Origin: Alopecurus myosuroides
Lineage: Eukaryota; Streptophyta; Magnoliopsida; Poales; Poaceae
Length of the DNA: 64,000 nucleotides
Assembly: GCA_028641055.1 (NCBI GenBank)
Contig: JAPCYS010001970.1
Location: forward strand, 40,168-104,167
Direction: 5' to 3'
The position numbers and the translations under genes are program-made. Under the pieces are notes generated by a model, which did no database searches, had not been told where the DNA came from, and saw only the letters and a program-made list of their open reading frames with translations. Of the stretch, positions 10,423-22,031 are shown piece by piece. How positions within the stretch are numbered: the stretch's first letter is position 1; each line of letters opens with the position of its first letter.

Positions 10423-10482
10423 CCAAGTAATCCATAACCGCGGAAAACACGGCTTCTCGAGAAGATTATCCCTGCAGGGTTG
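10423..10482 (-). promoter_or_regulatory. Conserved palindrome-rich LTR block (nested 5' LTR)
   Basis: Same motif order as its partner at 4721-4779; CTTCTCGAGAAG and CCGCGG are intact. Confidence 0.48.
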
Positions 10483-11734
10483 CACCAATTTGGCCGTACA
10501 CGCAAGAATATCCCGCCAGATGGAAATGCACTTCCACCAAGCGGGGTACTCTACACAACTCAACTCTTCTTCGCATCAAGCCCAAAGCACCTTGGGCGCA
10601 CGGCTAATCGAGCCCAGAAGAAAATGGACCCTCATAGCACTCTAAGAACGTGTCCCCCTATATGCCGACTACAAAAGTTCCACCCTGGCCTGGGCTCGCA
10701 AAAACATGCATGCGGCAAATAGAACACACGAACTAAATGAGGCGATTTGGACGAGATGCGAATCGAATCAAATTGAGGGGGGCGCCCATACTCGCTTCCC
10801 ACATGCGGTTAGTGCGCTCATCATGGATCAGTAGACACGACCCTTTTCCTATTAGGGTCGACACTAGCAGGCTTCAAAACCTCTCATGGGCCTCCTGCCG
10901 GTGCCTTATCATCAAATTTATTATTAATAGTAACATTAGCATGATTGATTGATTAAACATCGAGCCCCCAGAACATCATAGAGTAGTAACAGAAAGTAAC
11001 GGGTAACGGACTCGAGCAAAACGACCTAAGCATGCTAGTATGACACTGGCTCAACCAAGAGGTGATAGGAGTGGAGGTGAGACAATATCAAGGTTAAGGG
11101 ATTCATGTGATGGGTTCGTAACAGAAACAACTACTACTAAGGCTAGCAGAAAAGAACAACGGAAAGTATCGGTAATCAATGTTGAAAGGAACACGAATGG
11201 TTCATGTGAGTGATAACTTGCCTGCAAAACCAGTAGCCTGGTACTGAGCTAACTCCTTAGAAGGGGTGTCGTAAGTATCGTCGGTTCAACGTCGTCGGGT
11301 ATCGAGAAGAAACAAACAAACAATGCAGAAAGATAACAATCAATATCATGGCATAGGTGCACAAACATGGGATGATGCATGTCACGTTAATAGATGCAAA
11401 AAAACTACTTGACAAAATAAACACAATTTAAAATGGACCCATATGCAATTGGATTGCATATGGCAAGTCCATGAATTAAGTGGAAACAAATGATCTACAA
11501 TTTAATTATTATGTGAAAGTTGTAGCATGATGCAGCATGATGATAACAACAAAATAACAACAAATAACAAAGATAGATGTGAAAAAAGGATTGGAACAAG
11601 TTTTGGAAAACATTGATTAAGTTTGGAAAGTTGGTTACTTAAAACATGTCACACAAGTAATTGTTGTTTCAACAAGTTAAAGTGTTCAAAACAAATAACA
11701 AAGTTTATAAAAAAAAGAACAAATATTATAGTTG

Positions 11735-12210
11735 GATTACACAAATATTGAAATTAATTAATTATGAATTAAACAATAAACAGGTTTTAATTGAATTTAA
11801 AACAAGTTTGAATTTGTTGAAGTTTTATTTGTTCAAAACATGAATTCAAACTCACATTTGAAAAGTTCACACTTTGATGGTTTGAAAACATATTTTGCAT
11901 GTTCAAATAAATATTGAGCAAGTTATGATTTTATCAAATTTATTGAATTAAACAAGTATTAAATTGTTTAGGCAATTTTAATTATTCAAACCAGGAAACA
12001 AAAATTATTTGAATAGGTTATTTAAAATGGTATGGAAAACATATTTTATTTGCATTTATTGGATTAATAAATAATTAGTTATGATTTTAGAAATTAGCAT
12101 TTGAATTATTTAAGTTTGAATTTTGAATGCATTTGTAATTGTCAAAAACAGTACACAAATAGGTTATTTGGAAAGCTTATTAAATTTGGATCAATAAACA
12201 TATAAACTTG
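11735..12210 (-). repeat. Diverged ~160-bp tandem repeat in nested 5' LTR
   Basis: Same motif series as at 6030-6560, with several small deletions that shorten the stretch relative to the partner LTR. Confidence 0.45.
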
Positions 12211-12434
12211 TATTTATTGGATTCACAGAAAAAAGATATTAAGGTTTGAAGTTTGTGTATTAATTCTGTTATTTAAAAGAGTTTGGAATTTCAGAAAAAT
12301 GCGCAGAAATGTTTTGATACGTGCTTTAGCCAGCCCCAGCCACTGCAGCGTGGGCCTGGGGGGGCCAGGTGGCACGCTGCGCTGGCGTGGAAGTGAGTGG
12401 CTGACAGGGGGCCCGCCCTGTCAGCGTGGAGGAG

Positions 12435-12525
12435 AAAAAAGTGGATTTATCCCAGGGCGAGCCAGGACTCGAACCTGGTACCCCTCGAGTGCGTTCGCTG
12501 TGCCTGAACCAGTTGGGCTGAGTCG
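12435..12525 (-). other. tRNA-like Pol III module in nested 5' LTR
   Basis: The minus strand shows AGCCCAACTGG (12509-12519), the perfect B box GGTTCGAGTCC (12465-12475) and a T6 stop (12435-12440). A- and B-box sequences are unchanged from the partner LTR, while the segment between them differs slightly in length. Confidence 0.57.
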
Positions 12526-13201
12526 CGTTGTTGTCAGTTAACAACACGCAGCGAGGTTGAGGTGTTGCTCGTTTCTGAACTTAACTGAGACAAAACCTTG
12601 CCTGGCACCTGACGGCGACAGACAGCGGCGGAGGGAAAACGATGGCTACCGGCGACGAGGTCACGAACTGGCGGTGCTGAGCAGATGGATATGTGCGCAA
12701 AGTTAGGGGAATAAGTTCGTGTAAGTGGACTGCTCGTGGCCGTTTTGTAGCGATGCTCGCGGTGACCATGGCGGCACGGTGGGAGCACCGCCGGCGATTC
12801 AGAAATAGCATCGCGCAATCAAGAAACGAAGGAAGGTTTTCAGGGGGGGACCGTGCGGTGCTCACCGGGAGCTTTGTCGGAGGCGAGAGGGAGCCTGTAC
12901 GCAGACGGTGGCGACGGCGCGTCGAGGAGGTTCAGTTCAGCGGCGGCGATGATCTCGTCGTCGTCGAACACGTTCCCCTGGACCCTGCTGCGGTTGTCGG
13001 AGAGGAAGTAGAGTTCACGCGGTGTCGATGGTGGCCTCCGAGTGGACGATGGAGGTCCTTGGCGTCCTGTCACCGGCGAGCACCTCCGCAATTCTTTCAC
13101 CCCCCGAACTCCGGCAAGAATTGGCGAGTAGAAGGGGAAATGATGGCTGGGGCGGCGAAGGGGGACAGGGACCTAGGCTAGGGTTGGTGGGGATTAGGGG
13201 A

Positions 13202-13211
13202 GATATATAGG
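13202..13211 (-). promoter_or_regulatory. Candidate TATA box, nested 5' LTR
   Basis: The minus strand reads CTATATATC upstream of a C/T-rich leader-like zone with CCCTAG motifs. This LTR would drive transcription of the nested element. No experimental start is known. Confidence 0.4.
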
Positions 13212-14178
13212 CATGGAGGAGCAGGTGGAGCTCGGGTGGTTGACAGCTGACGTTATAGGACGTCAGCTGTACGGAGCTTGAAGAAAAGGCCGACAGGCCT
13301 GCGCGCTGTGTTGCTGGGGTGGTGGCTGGGCTTTGGCCCAGTCTGCCTCTCCCCCCAGCCGTTTCTTTTTTAATAATTGTTCTGTTTTATTTTTTTTGCA
13401 GAAAAGGATTTGAAGAAAAGGATATATTTTAGGTTAGTAAAAATTCCAGGAAAAATTAGTTAGTTATTTAGGTTAAAAGAAAACAATTTCCAAGATTTGT
13501 TTTCTAAAGTTTTGAAAATAAACTGTTGTTTGGAAAATAAACCAAATTTGAGTGTTTTTGAGTATTAAAGGATTATTAAAACCCACACTTTAAAAAGGTG
13601 ACCCAAAAAGATTTATTTGATTAAAATTAGTTGAGTGGCTTGTTCATGTTTATAAATTCAAAAATGGTTCTGTTTGAAACACATTTGGTTTGAATTTGAG
13701 AAATTTAGAAATTAATAGATTAATATTGAAAATAAGGATTTTAATAGGGGAACCCTATTGATTAAAGTGATTAAATTAGTTGATTGGTTTGTTAAAGTTT
13801 ATAAGTTCAAAAGTGTTCGGTTTGATGCATTTGATTTGAAATTGAAGGTAATTTAATTAATTGATTGAATTAATGGTTTGATCAAAACCAACAAATCAAG
13901 GAGTGATCAACATGAAATAAAATGGAACAATTTGGTTGTTTTCACTTGTTATTTTTATTCCAAAAGTTGTAACAGAACAAGTATGAAAACAAAGCAGTTG
14001 AAATTGTTTGATTTTCCTTATGAAAACAAAGAATACAGATGCAAAACAAAATAAACAAATGCAACAATTAAGAAACAAATGCAAACAACATGGGAACAAT
14101 ATGATGACATGATGCAATACCTTAATAAACATGAAACAAACATTCTAAATGGTAGGTTTTCATACTTGGGCTGTTACA

Positions 14179-14183
14179 ACATG
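14179..14183. repeat. Target-site duplication ACATG (right) of nested element
   Basis: Perfect copy of 3751-3755. Removing the nested element and one copy restores the reading phase of the accessory ORF. Confidence 0.93.
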
Positions 14184-14915
14184 GTCACTTTTCTGGGGTT
14201 CCGTTGGGCACCAGAGTACTAGGTCTACGAGCAGCAGCGATAGTTTGACCAGACCTACTACCAGGCTATCGTCTACATTTTGTCAGATGATGGCATGAGC
14301 GTAGTCCACCGCTACGAGGCAGTAGGTTCCACAGTGGGTATGGCTGTGCAGCAGGCAGCTTATGTGAGTCTCACCGTCCTTCGTGCTGACTACTGGGGAT
14401 TTGACGATTCTATCTATCGCCACATGCCCCGTGGTTACATCACTTCGGAGGGAGCTCACTTCACTCTCTACGACAACTTGGATGTCTACGAGCATGATAA
14501 CACCAGGCTGCACACCACCGCTCAGTTTGTGAGGCACAGTGACGCAGTTGCCAGCACACTATCTCAGGAGTTGGCTTCAGTCCGAGAGCAGCTCTACCTT
14601 GCTTTGACTCGTCTGACGACGTACACCACAGACTTTGTTGGAGACAAGCGCTTTGCACGTTTTGATCAGCCAGTTGGTCGTCGTCTGCCAGATGCTGGGG
14701 GTTACGAGCCGATCAGAGGTCCACTCCTCAACCTCGGTGCTGGTTACACTGGGATTCCACGCTTTGGAGCACATGGAGTCGACGCTATGTACTTCACCAC
14801 ACCTAGAGTCGCTCTCAGACCATGTCAGATCTACGTGGATCGTCGTTCTACCTACTTTCGTGGGCGTGCTCCTCACCGTACCTCTCGCCGTACTCCTAGT
14901 CGCCGTCCTGCGTGA
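14184..14915 (+). pseudogene. Accessory ORF upstream of gag, main part (function unknown)
   Basis: The frame continues from 3672-3755 and is open to a stop at 14913-14915, apart from TAG codons at 14220-14222 and 14241-14243. The protein is rich in Tyr, His and Arg, with a central A/Q/L-rich helical-looking stretch (about 14560-14630) and a strongly basic C-terminus rich in RR and RGR that could bind nucleic acid. It lies between leader and gag, where several plant Ty3/gypsy groups carry an extra ORF of unknown role. I recognise no named domain. A true start inside 14244-14295 would avoid both stops but would not match the upstream in-phase segment. Confidence 0.6.
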
Positions 14916-15124
14916 TGAGCATGGGAGTACCGATGTATCCATTCTTAGCTATGTTTAGTTATCCTTTGGCATTTGAACCATTAATGGTGTGTTGGATATT
15001 CTGATGTATTTGAACATGTGATGATGTACCTGTTGGTTATCTATTCATGCGTCGGAATAATCTCTCTTTCGGTTTCCAAGTCTGTCCTTTTCTATTGTTG
15101 TGCTAAAATGCATTTCCATTCAGG

Positions 15125-16088
15125 ATGCCGCCAACAAGGAACAACCCGCCTGAGCCACCGCCAATCACGGAGCTGTTGACTCAGATGACCCAAGTCATGG
15201 CACAGATGGCCAAGTTTCAGACTAATCAGCACAACAACCAGACGGCTCCACGAGTCAGCATCAAGGAGTTCCTCAGTCTGGGTTCGAGAGCTTTCGTAGC
15301 CACACGCGAGCCTCTGGATGCTGATGACTGGATCCGTGAGATAGCTAAGGCTCTGGAGATTGCTCATGTTGCTGAGGAAGACAAGGTCAAGTATGCCTCC
15401 TATCTGCTGAAGGGTCAGGCAGCTACTTGGTGGGAAAACTACCAGGCCATGAGAGCTGGATTTCCAATCACGTGGGTTTGTTTCAAGGAAGCCTTCCTGA
15501 AGCACCATATTCTAGATGGTCTCATGGAAAGGATGCGTGAAGAGTTTTTCTCACTCAAGCAGGGCAAGTTGGACGTCATTGGCTATCAGAGTGAGTTCAA
15601 TCGCCTTGCTCGTTACGCTGGTGATGAGGTGTCCACTGAGGCTAAGAAGATGGCAAGGTTCCACAGAGGTTTTAACCCGGAACTCAAGTATGCCCTCACC
15701 AATATCAAGGCCAACAACTTCGAGGATCTCTTTAACACCGCGCTCAATGAAGAAAATGGGCGCAAGGCGTTCGAGGAGTCTCGCAAGCACTCGCGTGAGG
15801 GTGGTTCCTCCTCCAATATGACCACCCCTCCGCAGAAGCGCCGCATCTGGGTGCCAAATGGTGCTGTCACTAGGGCTCCATATGCCCAAGCTTCTCCAGG
15901 CTTCGCTCCCCGCCCACCCAACCCTGCTCAGATGCATGATCAGAGGGCTTCGATGGGGCAGCCAAGGCCAGGGCCCTCGTGTCGTCACTTGCTACAAGTG
16001 CAAGCAGACGGGGCACTATGCTGACAAGTGCACGCAGAGGCAGCTACCTCCACCATCACCTCGTCCCAACACAAACCAGGCAATGTAG
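15125..16088 (+). pseudogene. gag: gag: capsid and zinc-knuckle nucleocapsid, one frameshift
   Basis: ATG at 15125 opens 299 residues ending at 16024. The central part has the retrotransposon Gag capsid pattern: a DDWIREI-like start, ASYLLKGQAATWWENY at about residues 92-107, then FKEAFLKHHI and the FFSLKQGKLDVIGYQSEFNR helix region. A single-base phase change near 15976 moves the nucleocapsid into the next frame. There a CCHC zinc knuckle (CX2CX4HX4C, CYKCKQTGHYADKC) is encoded at 15990-16031. That frame ends at TAG 16086-16088, after which the pol frame continues without further change. Gag forms the cytoplasmic particle that packages element RNA. The frameshift may be a sequencing error. 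Confidence 0.88.
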
Positions 16089-19000
16089 CGCGCTCCCCCG
16101 CCTAAGGCCTTCAACTCGAACAACAGGCCTGTCGGGAGGACCGCAAGGGTGAATCATGTCAAGATCGACAAAGCTGAGGAAGCTCCTGACGTCGTTCTCG
16201 GTATATTACCCGTAAACTCTTTTCCAGCTAAAGTGTTGTTTGATACCGGAGCATCGCATTCTTTCGTGTCAAAGATCTTTGCGACAGCAATTAAACTCCC
16301 TTTTGTTGGTTTGGGTTCCCCACTAGTGGTAAACTCCCATGGAGCAACTATGCAAACTTCCAAGATCAGTCACAAAAATCAAATTCTAATTGGAGGCCAC
16401 ATATTCCTTGCTTCTCTCATACTTCTTGGCAATTCTCACATTGATGTCATTCTTGGTATGGATTGGCTGAAGGCTAATAAAGCTAGAATTGACTGTGCTC
16501 AAAAGTCAATAACTCTGTTCCACCCCTCTGGCCAGATAGTCTATTCTCCAAATGAATCAAGTTCCATTCAGCTGTGCACCCTCGATGCAAAACCTCTACC
16601 TTCACTTGAAAATGTTCCGGTGGTTTGCGAATTCCCTGACGTCTTTCCAGAAGAGTTGCCAGGGATGCCTCCGGACAGAGCAGTTGAGTTCATGATCGAG
16701 CTTGAGCCAGGTACTGCTCCAATCTCTAAGCATCCGTACAAGATAGGAACTCCCGAGCTGAAGTTGTTAAAGGAACAAATTGATATGTACATGGAAAAAG
16801 GTTACATTCAACCTAGTTCCTCGGCTTGGCGTTGCCCAACTCTGTTCGTTGCGAAGAAGGATCACACAAAGAGACTCGTTGTTGACTATCGTCCTCTTAA
16901 CGAGAAAACCATCAAAAACAAGTATCCAATTCCTCGTATCGATGATCTTTTTTATCAACTTGCTGGAGCCTCAATATTCTCAAAGTTGGACTTGAGAATG
17001 GGTTACCATCAGATAAAGATCAGAAAAGAGGATATTCCAAAAACAGCCTTCAGCACTCGCTACGGTCTATATGAATTCACCGTCATGTCCTTTGGTCTCA
17101 CCAATGCACCGGCGACATTCTCTCGACTCATGAATTCTGTCTTCCATGAATACCTCGACAAGTTCGTTGTGGTATATCTTGATGACATTCTTGTCTACTC
17201 AAAATTCGAGGAAGAACATGAAGAACATCTTCGTCTCACTCTCATGAAACTTCGCGAGCATCGTCTATATGCCAAATTCTCCAAATTTGAGTTCTGGATT
17301 CCAGAAGTTGCTTACCTTGGTCATGTCATCTCCGCCAAGGGCATAGCCATTGATCCAGAAAAGGTTAAAGCAATTGTTGATTGGAAACCTCCAAAGACGG
17401 TGAAGCAAGTAAGAAGTTTTCTTGGCTTGGCTAGCTATTGCCGTCGTTTCGTCCAAAACTTCTCCAAGATTGCTAAACCTCTCACTGATCTCACAAAGAA
17501 GGACAAGAAGTTCGTTTGGTCTCCACAATGTGATGAAAGTTTCAATCTCCTGAAGACTAAACTCACTTCTACACCAGTTCTGGTTGGCCCAGATCCTACC
17601 AAACCTTTCCAGATATTCTGTGATGCTTCTCTCCAAGGGCTAGGTGCAGTTCTTATGCAAGAACGCCAAGTTGTGGCTTATTCTTCACGTCAGTTGAACG
17701 CACATGAGATCAATTATCCCACTCATGACCTTGAACTTGCAGCAGTTGTGTTTGCCCTCAAGAAATGGAGACAATACTTGTTGGGTAATCGCACTGAAAT
17801 CTTTTCCGATCATAAGAGTCTGAAATACATCTTTACTCAACCAGATCTAAACCTCAGGCAAAGGAGATGGATTGAAAAGATCAAAGACATTGATCTTACC
17901 ATTTCTTACACTCCAGGCAAGGCTAATGTTATGGCCGATGCTCTCAGTCGCAAGTCGTATTGCAATAATCTCATGATCATGGAAAGCCAACCTCCTCTTC
18001 ATGAAGAATTCCAGAAGCTGAACCTTGGTCTTGTTCCTCAAGGCTATCTTGCAAACTTGACAGCCAGTCCAACTCTCGAGGACAAGATTCGTTCTGAACA
18101 ACTTCGTGATACTGAAATCAAGAAGATGGTAGAACACATCAAAGAAGGCAAGGAGAAATTTAAGTCCTTCTCAATTGATGACAAGGGAACTGTGTTCTTT
18201 GAAGACATTGCAGTTCCTCAAGTTCAAAGTCTCAAAGATATCATTCTCAAGGAGGCTCATGAAACTCCTCTCTCCATACACCCTGGAAGTACAAAGATGT
18301 ACCAGGATCTCAAGACACTGTATTGGTGGCCTGGCATGGAACCTGAAATTGCTCAATACGTTTCTGAATGCGACGTTTGTCATTGTGTTAAGGCAGTTCA
18401 TCAGAAAACAGCTGGTCTTCTCCAACCTCTGAAAATCCCTGAGTGGAAGTGGGACATGATTGAAATGGACTTCGTCACTGGTTTTCCAAAGTCCAAGAGG
18501 GGCAACGATGCAATCTTCGTTGTCATTGATCGTCTTACTAAAGTAGCTCACTTCTTTCCTGTCAAAGAAACAATCTCAGCTAGTCAGTTAGCAGAGCTCT
18601 ACACAGCAAAGATTGTTCCTCTTCATGGTATTCCATTGGAAATAAGCTCAGACCGTGGAAGCATCTTCACTTCTCATTTCTGGAAAAGCTTTCAAGAAGC
18701 ATTGGGCACCAAACTTCTGTTCAGCACAGCCTACCATCCTCAGTCTCAAGGGCAAGTCGAAAGAGTCAATCGGATTCTTGAGGATATGCTCAGAGCATGT
18801 GGTATCTCCTTTGGCATGAAATGGGAGGAATGTCTTCCATACACTGAATTCTCCTACAACAACAGCTTCCAGGCAAGCCTAGGCATGGCACCATTTGAGG
18901 CTCTCTATGGCCGCAGATGTAGGAGTCCAATCAATTGGTCTGGAGCTGGTGAACATTCAATCTTAGGCCCTGACATTGTTAAGGAAGCCGAAGAGAAAGT

Positions 19001-19512
19001 TCGCATCATTCATGACAATCTCAAGATTGCTCAGTCTCGTCAGAAAAGCTACTATGACAGCAATCACAGGGATATGGTTTGTGCACCTGGTGACAAAGCA
19101 TATCTCCGTGTAACTCCCCTCAGAGGTACTCATCGTTTTGGTGTCAAAGGAAAGCTTGCACCAAGATACATTGGGCCTTTCAACATTCTTTCAAGGCGTG
19201 CGGAAAATGCTTATCGTCTTGAACTTCCAGAAAAGCTATCCAAGGTGCGTGATGTGTTTCACGTGTCACAGCTCAAGAGGTGCTTCAAAGATCCAGATCG
19301 TGATGTTGATCATGATTCCATTGAGCTGCAAGAAGATCTCTCTTATGAGGAGCACCCTATTCGTATTCTCGATGAGACCGAGCGTAAAACTCGCAATAAG
19401 AGCACCAAGTTCTTGAAAGTGCAGTGGTCCCATCATTTCCGATAAAGAGGCAACGTGGGAGACCGAAGAGGATCTTCGCAAGAAGTATGCGGACCTTTTC
19501 TCTTCTCAGTAG
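16089..19512 (+). pseudogene. pol: pol: protease, RT, RNase H, integrase, chromodomain
   Basis: Open from the TAG at 16086 to 19445; the first ATG (16149) gives 1098 residues, numbered here. Protease DTG is at 32-34. RT has D281 in [23 protein letters not shown] at 313-324 and YLDD at 343-346. RNase H acidic residues are D492, E529, D554 and D597. Integrase has a zinc-binding set H704/H711/C741/C744 and a DDE triad D774, D835, E871 with 35 residues between the last two. A GPY/F-like module follows at about 1000-1030. The chromodomain begins at about 1068 and is cut by a frameshift near 19440; its remainder reads in the next frame (19441-19512) to TAG. All enzyme active sites look intact. No ATG is needed if Gag-Pol was one frame with gag, as the continuous phase suggests. 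Confidence 0.92.
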
Positions 19513-19535
19513 GAATCTCGGGGCGCGATTCCTTC

Positions 19536-19545
19536 AAGGGGGGCG
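19536..19545 (+). promoter_or_regulatory. Polypurine tract of outer element
   Basis: AAGGGGGGCG lies directly upstream of the 3' LTR start and is the plus-strand primer. The same tract, inverted, occurs in both minus-strand elements. Confidence 0.88.
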
Positions 19546-20731
19546 TTTTGTAACATCCCAAGTATGAAAACTCCATTAGAATGTTTGTTTCTTGTTTTAT
19601 TTTATGTTTTGAATCATGACATCATCATTGCATTTGTTTTGGCATTTGTTTTCCAATTGTTTTCATTTGTTTTCACTTGTTTTCCATATGAATTTCAAAC
19701 CAAATTTTCAAATCTTTGTTTCATACTTGTTCTGTTACACTTTTCAAATAAAATTATTCAAATCAAAACTTCAAATGGTTCCCAATAACTTGGAAGTTCA
19801 AACCATTTAAATTGTTTCTTTCAATATTTCAATTAATATCAAAAAGTGCTCAAATTCAATTAAATTCACAAACAGCAGCTAATTTCAAATTTTTGAAAAA
19901 CCAAAGTTTGCACATGTTGCTGTTATAATAACTAACCTATAAAAATTTATCCCTAAAATTTTCTAACCCTAAACCCTTCCTTTTTCTTCCTCTTTTCTTT
20001 TCAGCAAAAAAAAAACAGACACAAAAAAAACAAACAGAGAGGGGAGAGGCAGGCCAGTGGGCTGAGCCCAGCCCACCAGCCCGCGGCCTGGTACCCCCTC
20101 GTCCCTCTCCTCTGTACGGCACGCCATCGGCGCTGCCCACGTCGACAGAGGAGGGATGGGACGGCCGGGAGCAGCTGCCCTCCTCCTTAAAACCTTCACC
20201 CTCGAGCTCCTTCCGTGCCCTAGCTCTCCACCTCTCTCTCCCTCGCGCTGCCGTTTCTTCCCTTCTCCTCCCTCTGTTTCTCCCTCTCTGAACCACCACC
20301 ACCGAGCACCGCCGTTCTGAATCCCCGGTGATCGCCGCTGCGATGGTCCACCTCTGCGCATGATAGCCGCGGGAATCAACTCCCCGCTGCTTCCTCGTCC
20401 CCCTCGACCACGCCGTTGAGCCCGAGAGGGTCGGGAGCGACGCCGCCGTCCGTGCCTCTCTCGCCGCCGTCGACGACGATCACCTGCTCCTTCTGCCCCC
20501 TCCCGGTGAGCGCCACCTCTTCTTTCCCTCTCTTTTCTTCTCTGCTCCCGCGCATCACGAGCACGAGCACGAACACCTCCCCTGCACGCAACGTACACGA
20601 GCAGCACGGCGAGCAGATCATCGCCGGTGACCACCGCCCTCCACTGTCGAATTCAGTTAACTGAATTTCAGATTCAGTTAACCACCAAACTGAACCTCAA
20701 CCTCCCCGCGTTTCCTCCTCTGTCAACAAAC

Positions 20732-20820
20732 AGCAGCCAACGCAGTGGTAGCGCTCCGTGCGCACGCGCCCGCGGTCAGAGTTCGAGCCCCGCCCGCGCG
20801 ATTAAATCCACCCCCTTTTT
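20732..20820 (+). other. tRNA-like Pol III module in outer 3' LTR
   Basis: GCAGTGGTAGCGCTC at 20742-20756, AGTTCGAGCCC at 20780-20790, T5 at 20816-20820. The internal spacing equals that of the 5' copy. The segment just before the T run (ATTAAATCCACCC) resembles the same position in the minus-strand families (ATAAATCCCAC; ATTAAACCAAAC), so the 3' tail is homologous as well. Confidence 0.52.
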
Positions 20821-21087
20821 GCCTTTGCCACGTTGGCTGCGCCGTGCCCCACCTGTCTGTGACAGTGGTGGCCACGCCAGCACCACCCGCGGCCACGCAG
20901 CGCACCGCTGGGCCCTGGCCCACTGCCAGTGACCCAGGGTGGCTCTGCGCACGTAGAAAAAGCCCCAGGGGCCTATTCTGTATTTCTGTTTCGCACTTAG
21001 GCCCCTGTAACAAGTTTAAAACTTTTAAATTCACACAATGGCCCCTGTACTTAAAATGTGAATAACTTTTGCATAACAACTCCAAAT

Positions 21088-21746
21088 AAAATAAATAAAA
21101 TATGTATCCTGAACCAAATTCAATTCTCTACATGTTTAAAACCTTTGTTTTCTGTTTTGAACATTTCAAATTGTTTCAAAATTCAAATTCAAACAACTCA
21201 TTTTAAATTTGGTTAAATTCATAACTAATTCAAATTTAATTCAAATGTCACATATAAAATATGTTTTCCATGCCAAATTGAACCACCTTTTCAAATACAA
21301 ACTTTGTTTCATGTTTTGAATAATTAAAATAGGTTAAATAATTTAAACCTTGTTTAATTCATTTAAAATTGCTAAATTCATAACTTGGTCAAATTAAATT
21401 CTTTTTGTACAAATAAAATATGTTTTCAAACCAGAAAAGTATAATCTTTTCAAATATGAATCTTATTTAATGTTTTGAACAAATAAAAATTCAAATAATT
21501 TCATACTTGAATTAAATTCATTAAAATCTTGTCCAAACTTGTTTAATTCATAATTAATTCATTTCAATTCCTTTCTCAACAAGTGAGACATGTATTCCAC
21601 CTAAAATTTTGTGTACTTTCCAAATATGAATTTTGTTATTTATTTTGAACAATTAAAATTGGTGAAAACAACAAATGCTTGTGTAACTCCTTTAAGGAGC
21701 CAATATATCATAACTTCATAAAATTTCACACTTGGTAAACACCTTT
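21088..21746 (+). repeat. Diverged ~160-bp tandem repeat in outer 3' LTR
   Basis: Partner of 357-1015, with unit marks near 21096, 21258, 21414 and 21581. AT-rich and non-coding. Confidence 0.6.
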
Positions 21747-22031
21747 TCAAATTGAATCTATTGTTGTTTTCTCATTGTTTTCCTCATCCTTGCATCATGC
21801 TAATCCACTTTCACCTATTGGTTAGTTGTAGAACAATTATTTCAACCTTAACTCATGGGCTTTCCAGATGCAATCCAAATTGCATATGGGTCCATTTAAA
21901 CATGTTACCATGTCAACTAGCTTATTTTGATGCATCAATTAAATTGTAATGCATCATCCCATGATTGTGCATTATGCCATGTTATTGATTGTTTGTCTCT
22001 CTGCGTTGTTGGTTTTCTTCTTCTCGAATAG

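Larger units (their letters stand above)
3756..14178 (-). mobile_element. Nested non-autonomous chromovirus derivative, minus strand
   Basis: Two direct LTRs of about 4.7 kb (3756-8538 and 9471-14178) flank only 932 bp of interior. On the minus strand the order is LTR beginning TGTAACAGCCC, primer site, deleted interior, polypurine tract, LTR ending GGGTGCGACA. Perfect ACATG duplications on both sides show a single clean insertion into the accessory ORF of the outer element, so it is younger than that element. The interior has no intact gene, so mobility must have been supplied in trans. Confidence 0.95.
9471..14178 (-). mobile_element. 5' LTR of nested element
   Basis: 4708 bp, 75 bp shorter than its partner. 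Much of the difference is scattered one- to few-base losses, many in homopolymers or short repeats, which looks more like consensus sequencing error than biological decay. Contents mirror 3756-8538: palindromic block 10423-10482, ~160-bp repeats about 11735-12210, tRNA-like module 12435-12525, TATA-like site 13202-13211. Confidence 0.92.

Noticed and set aside
19969..20634. 221-codon minus-strand ORF rich in Arg/Gly/Glu
   Set aside because: GC-rich LTR leader zone with overlapping ORFs on both strands; composition-driven, no recognisable domain.
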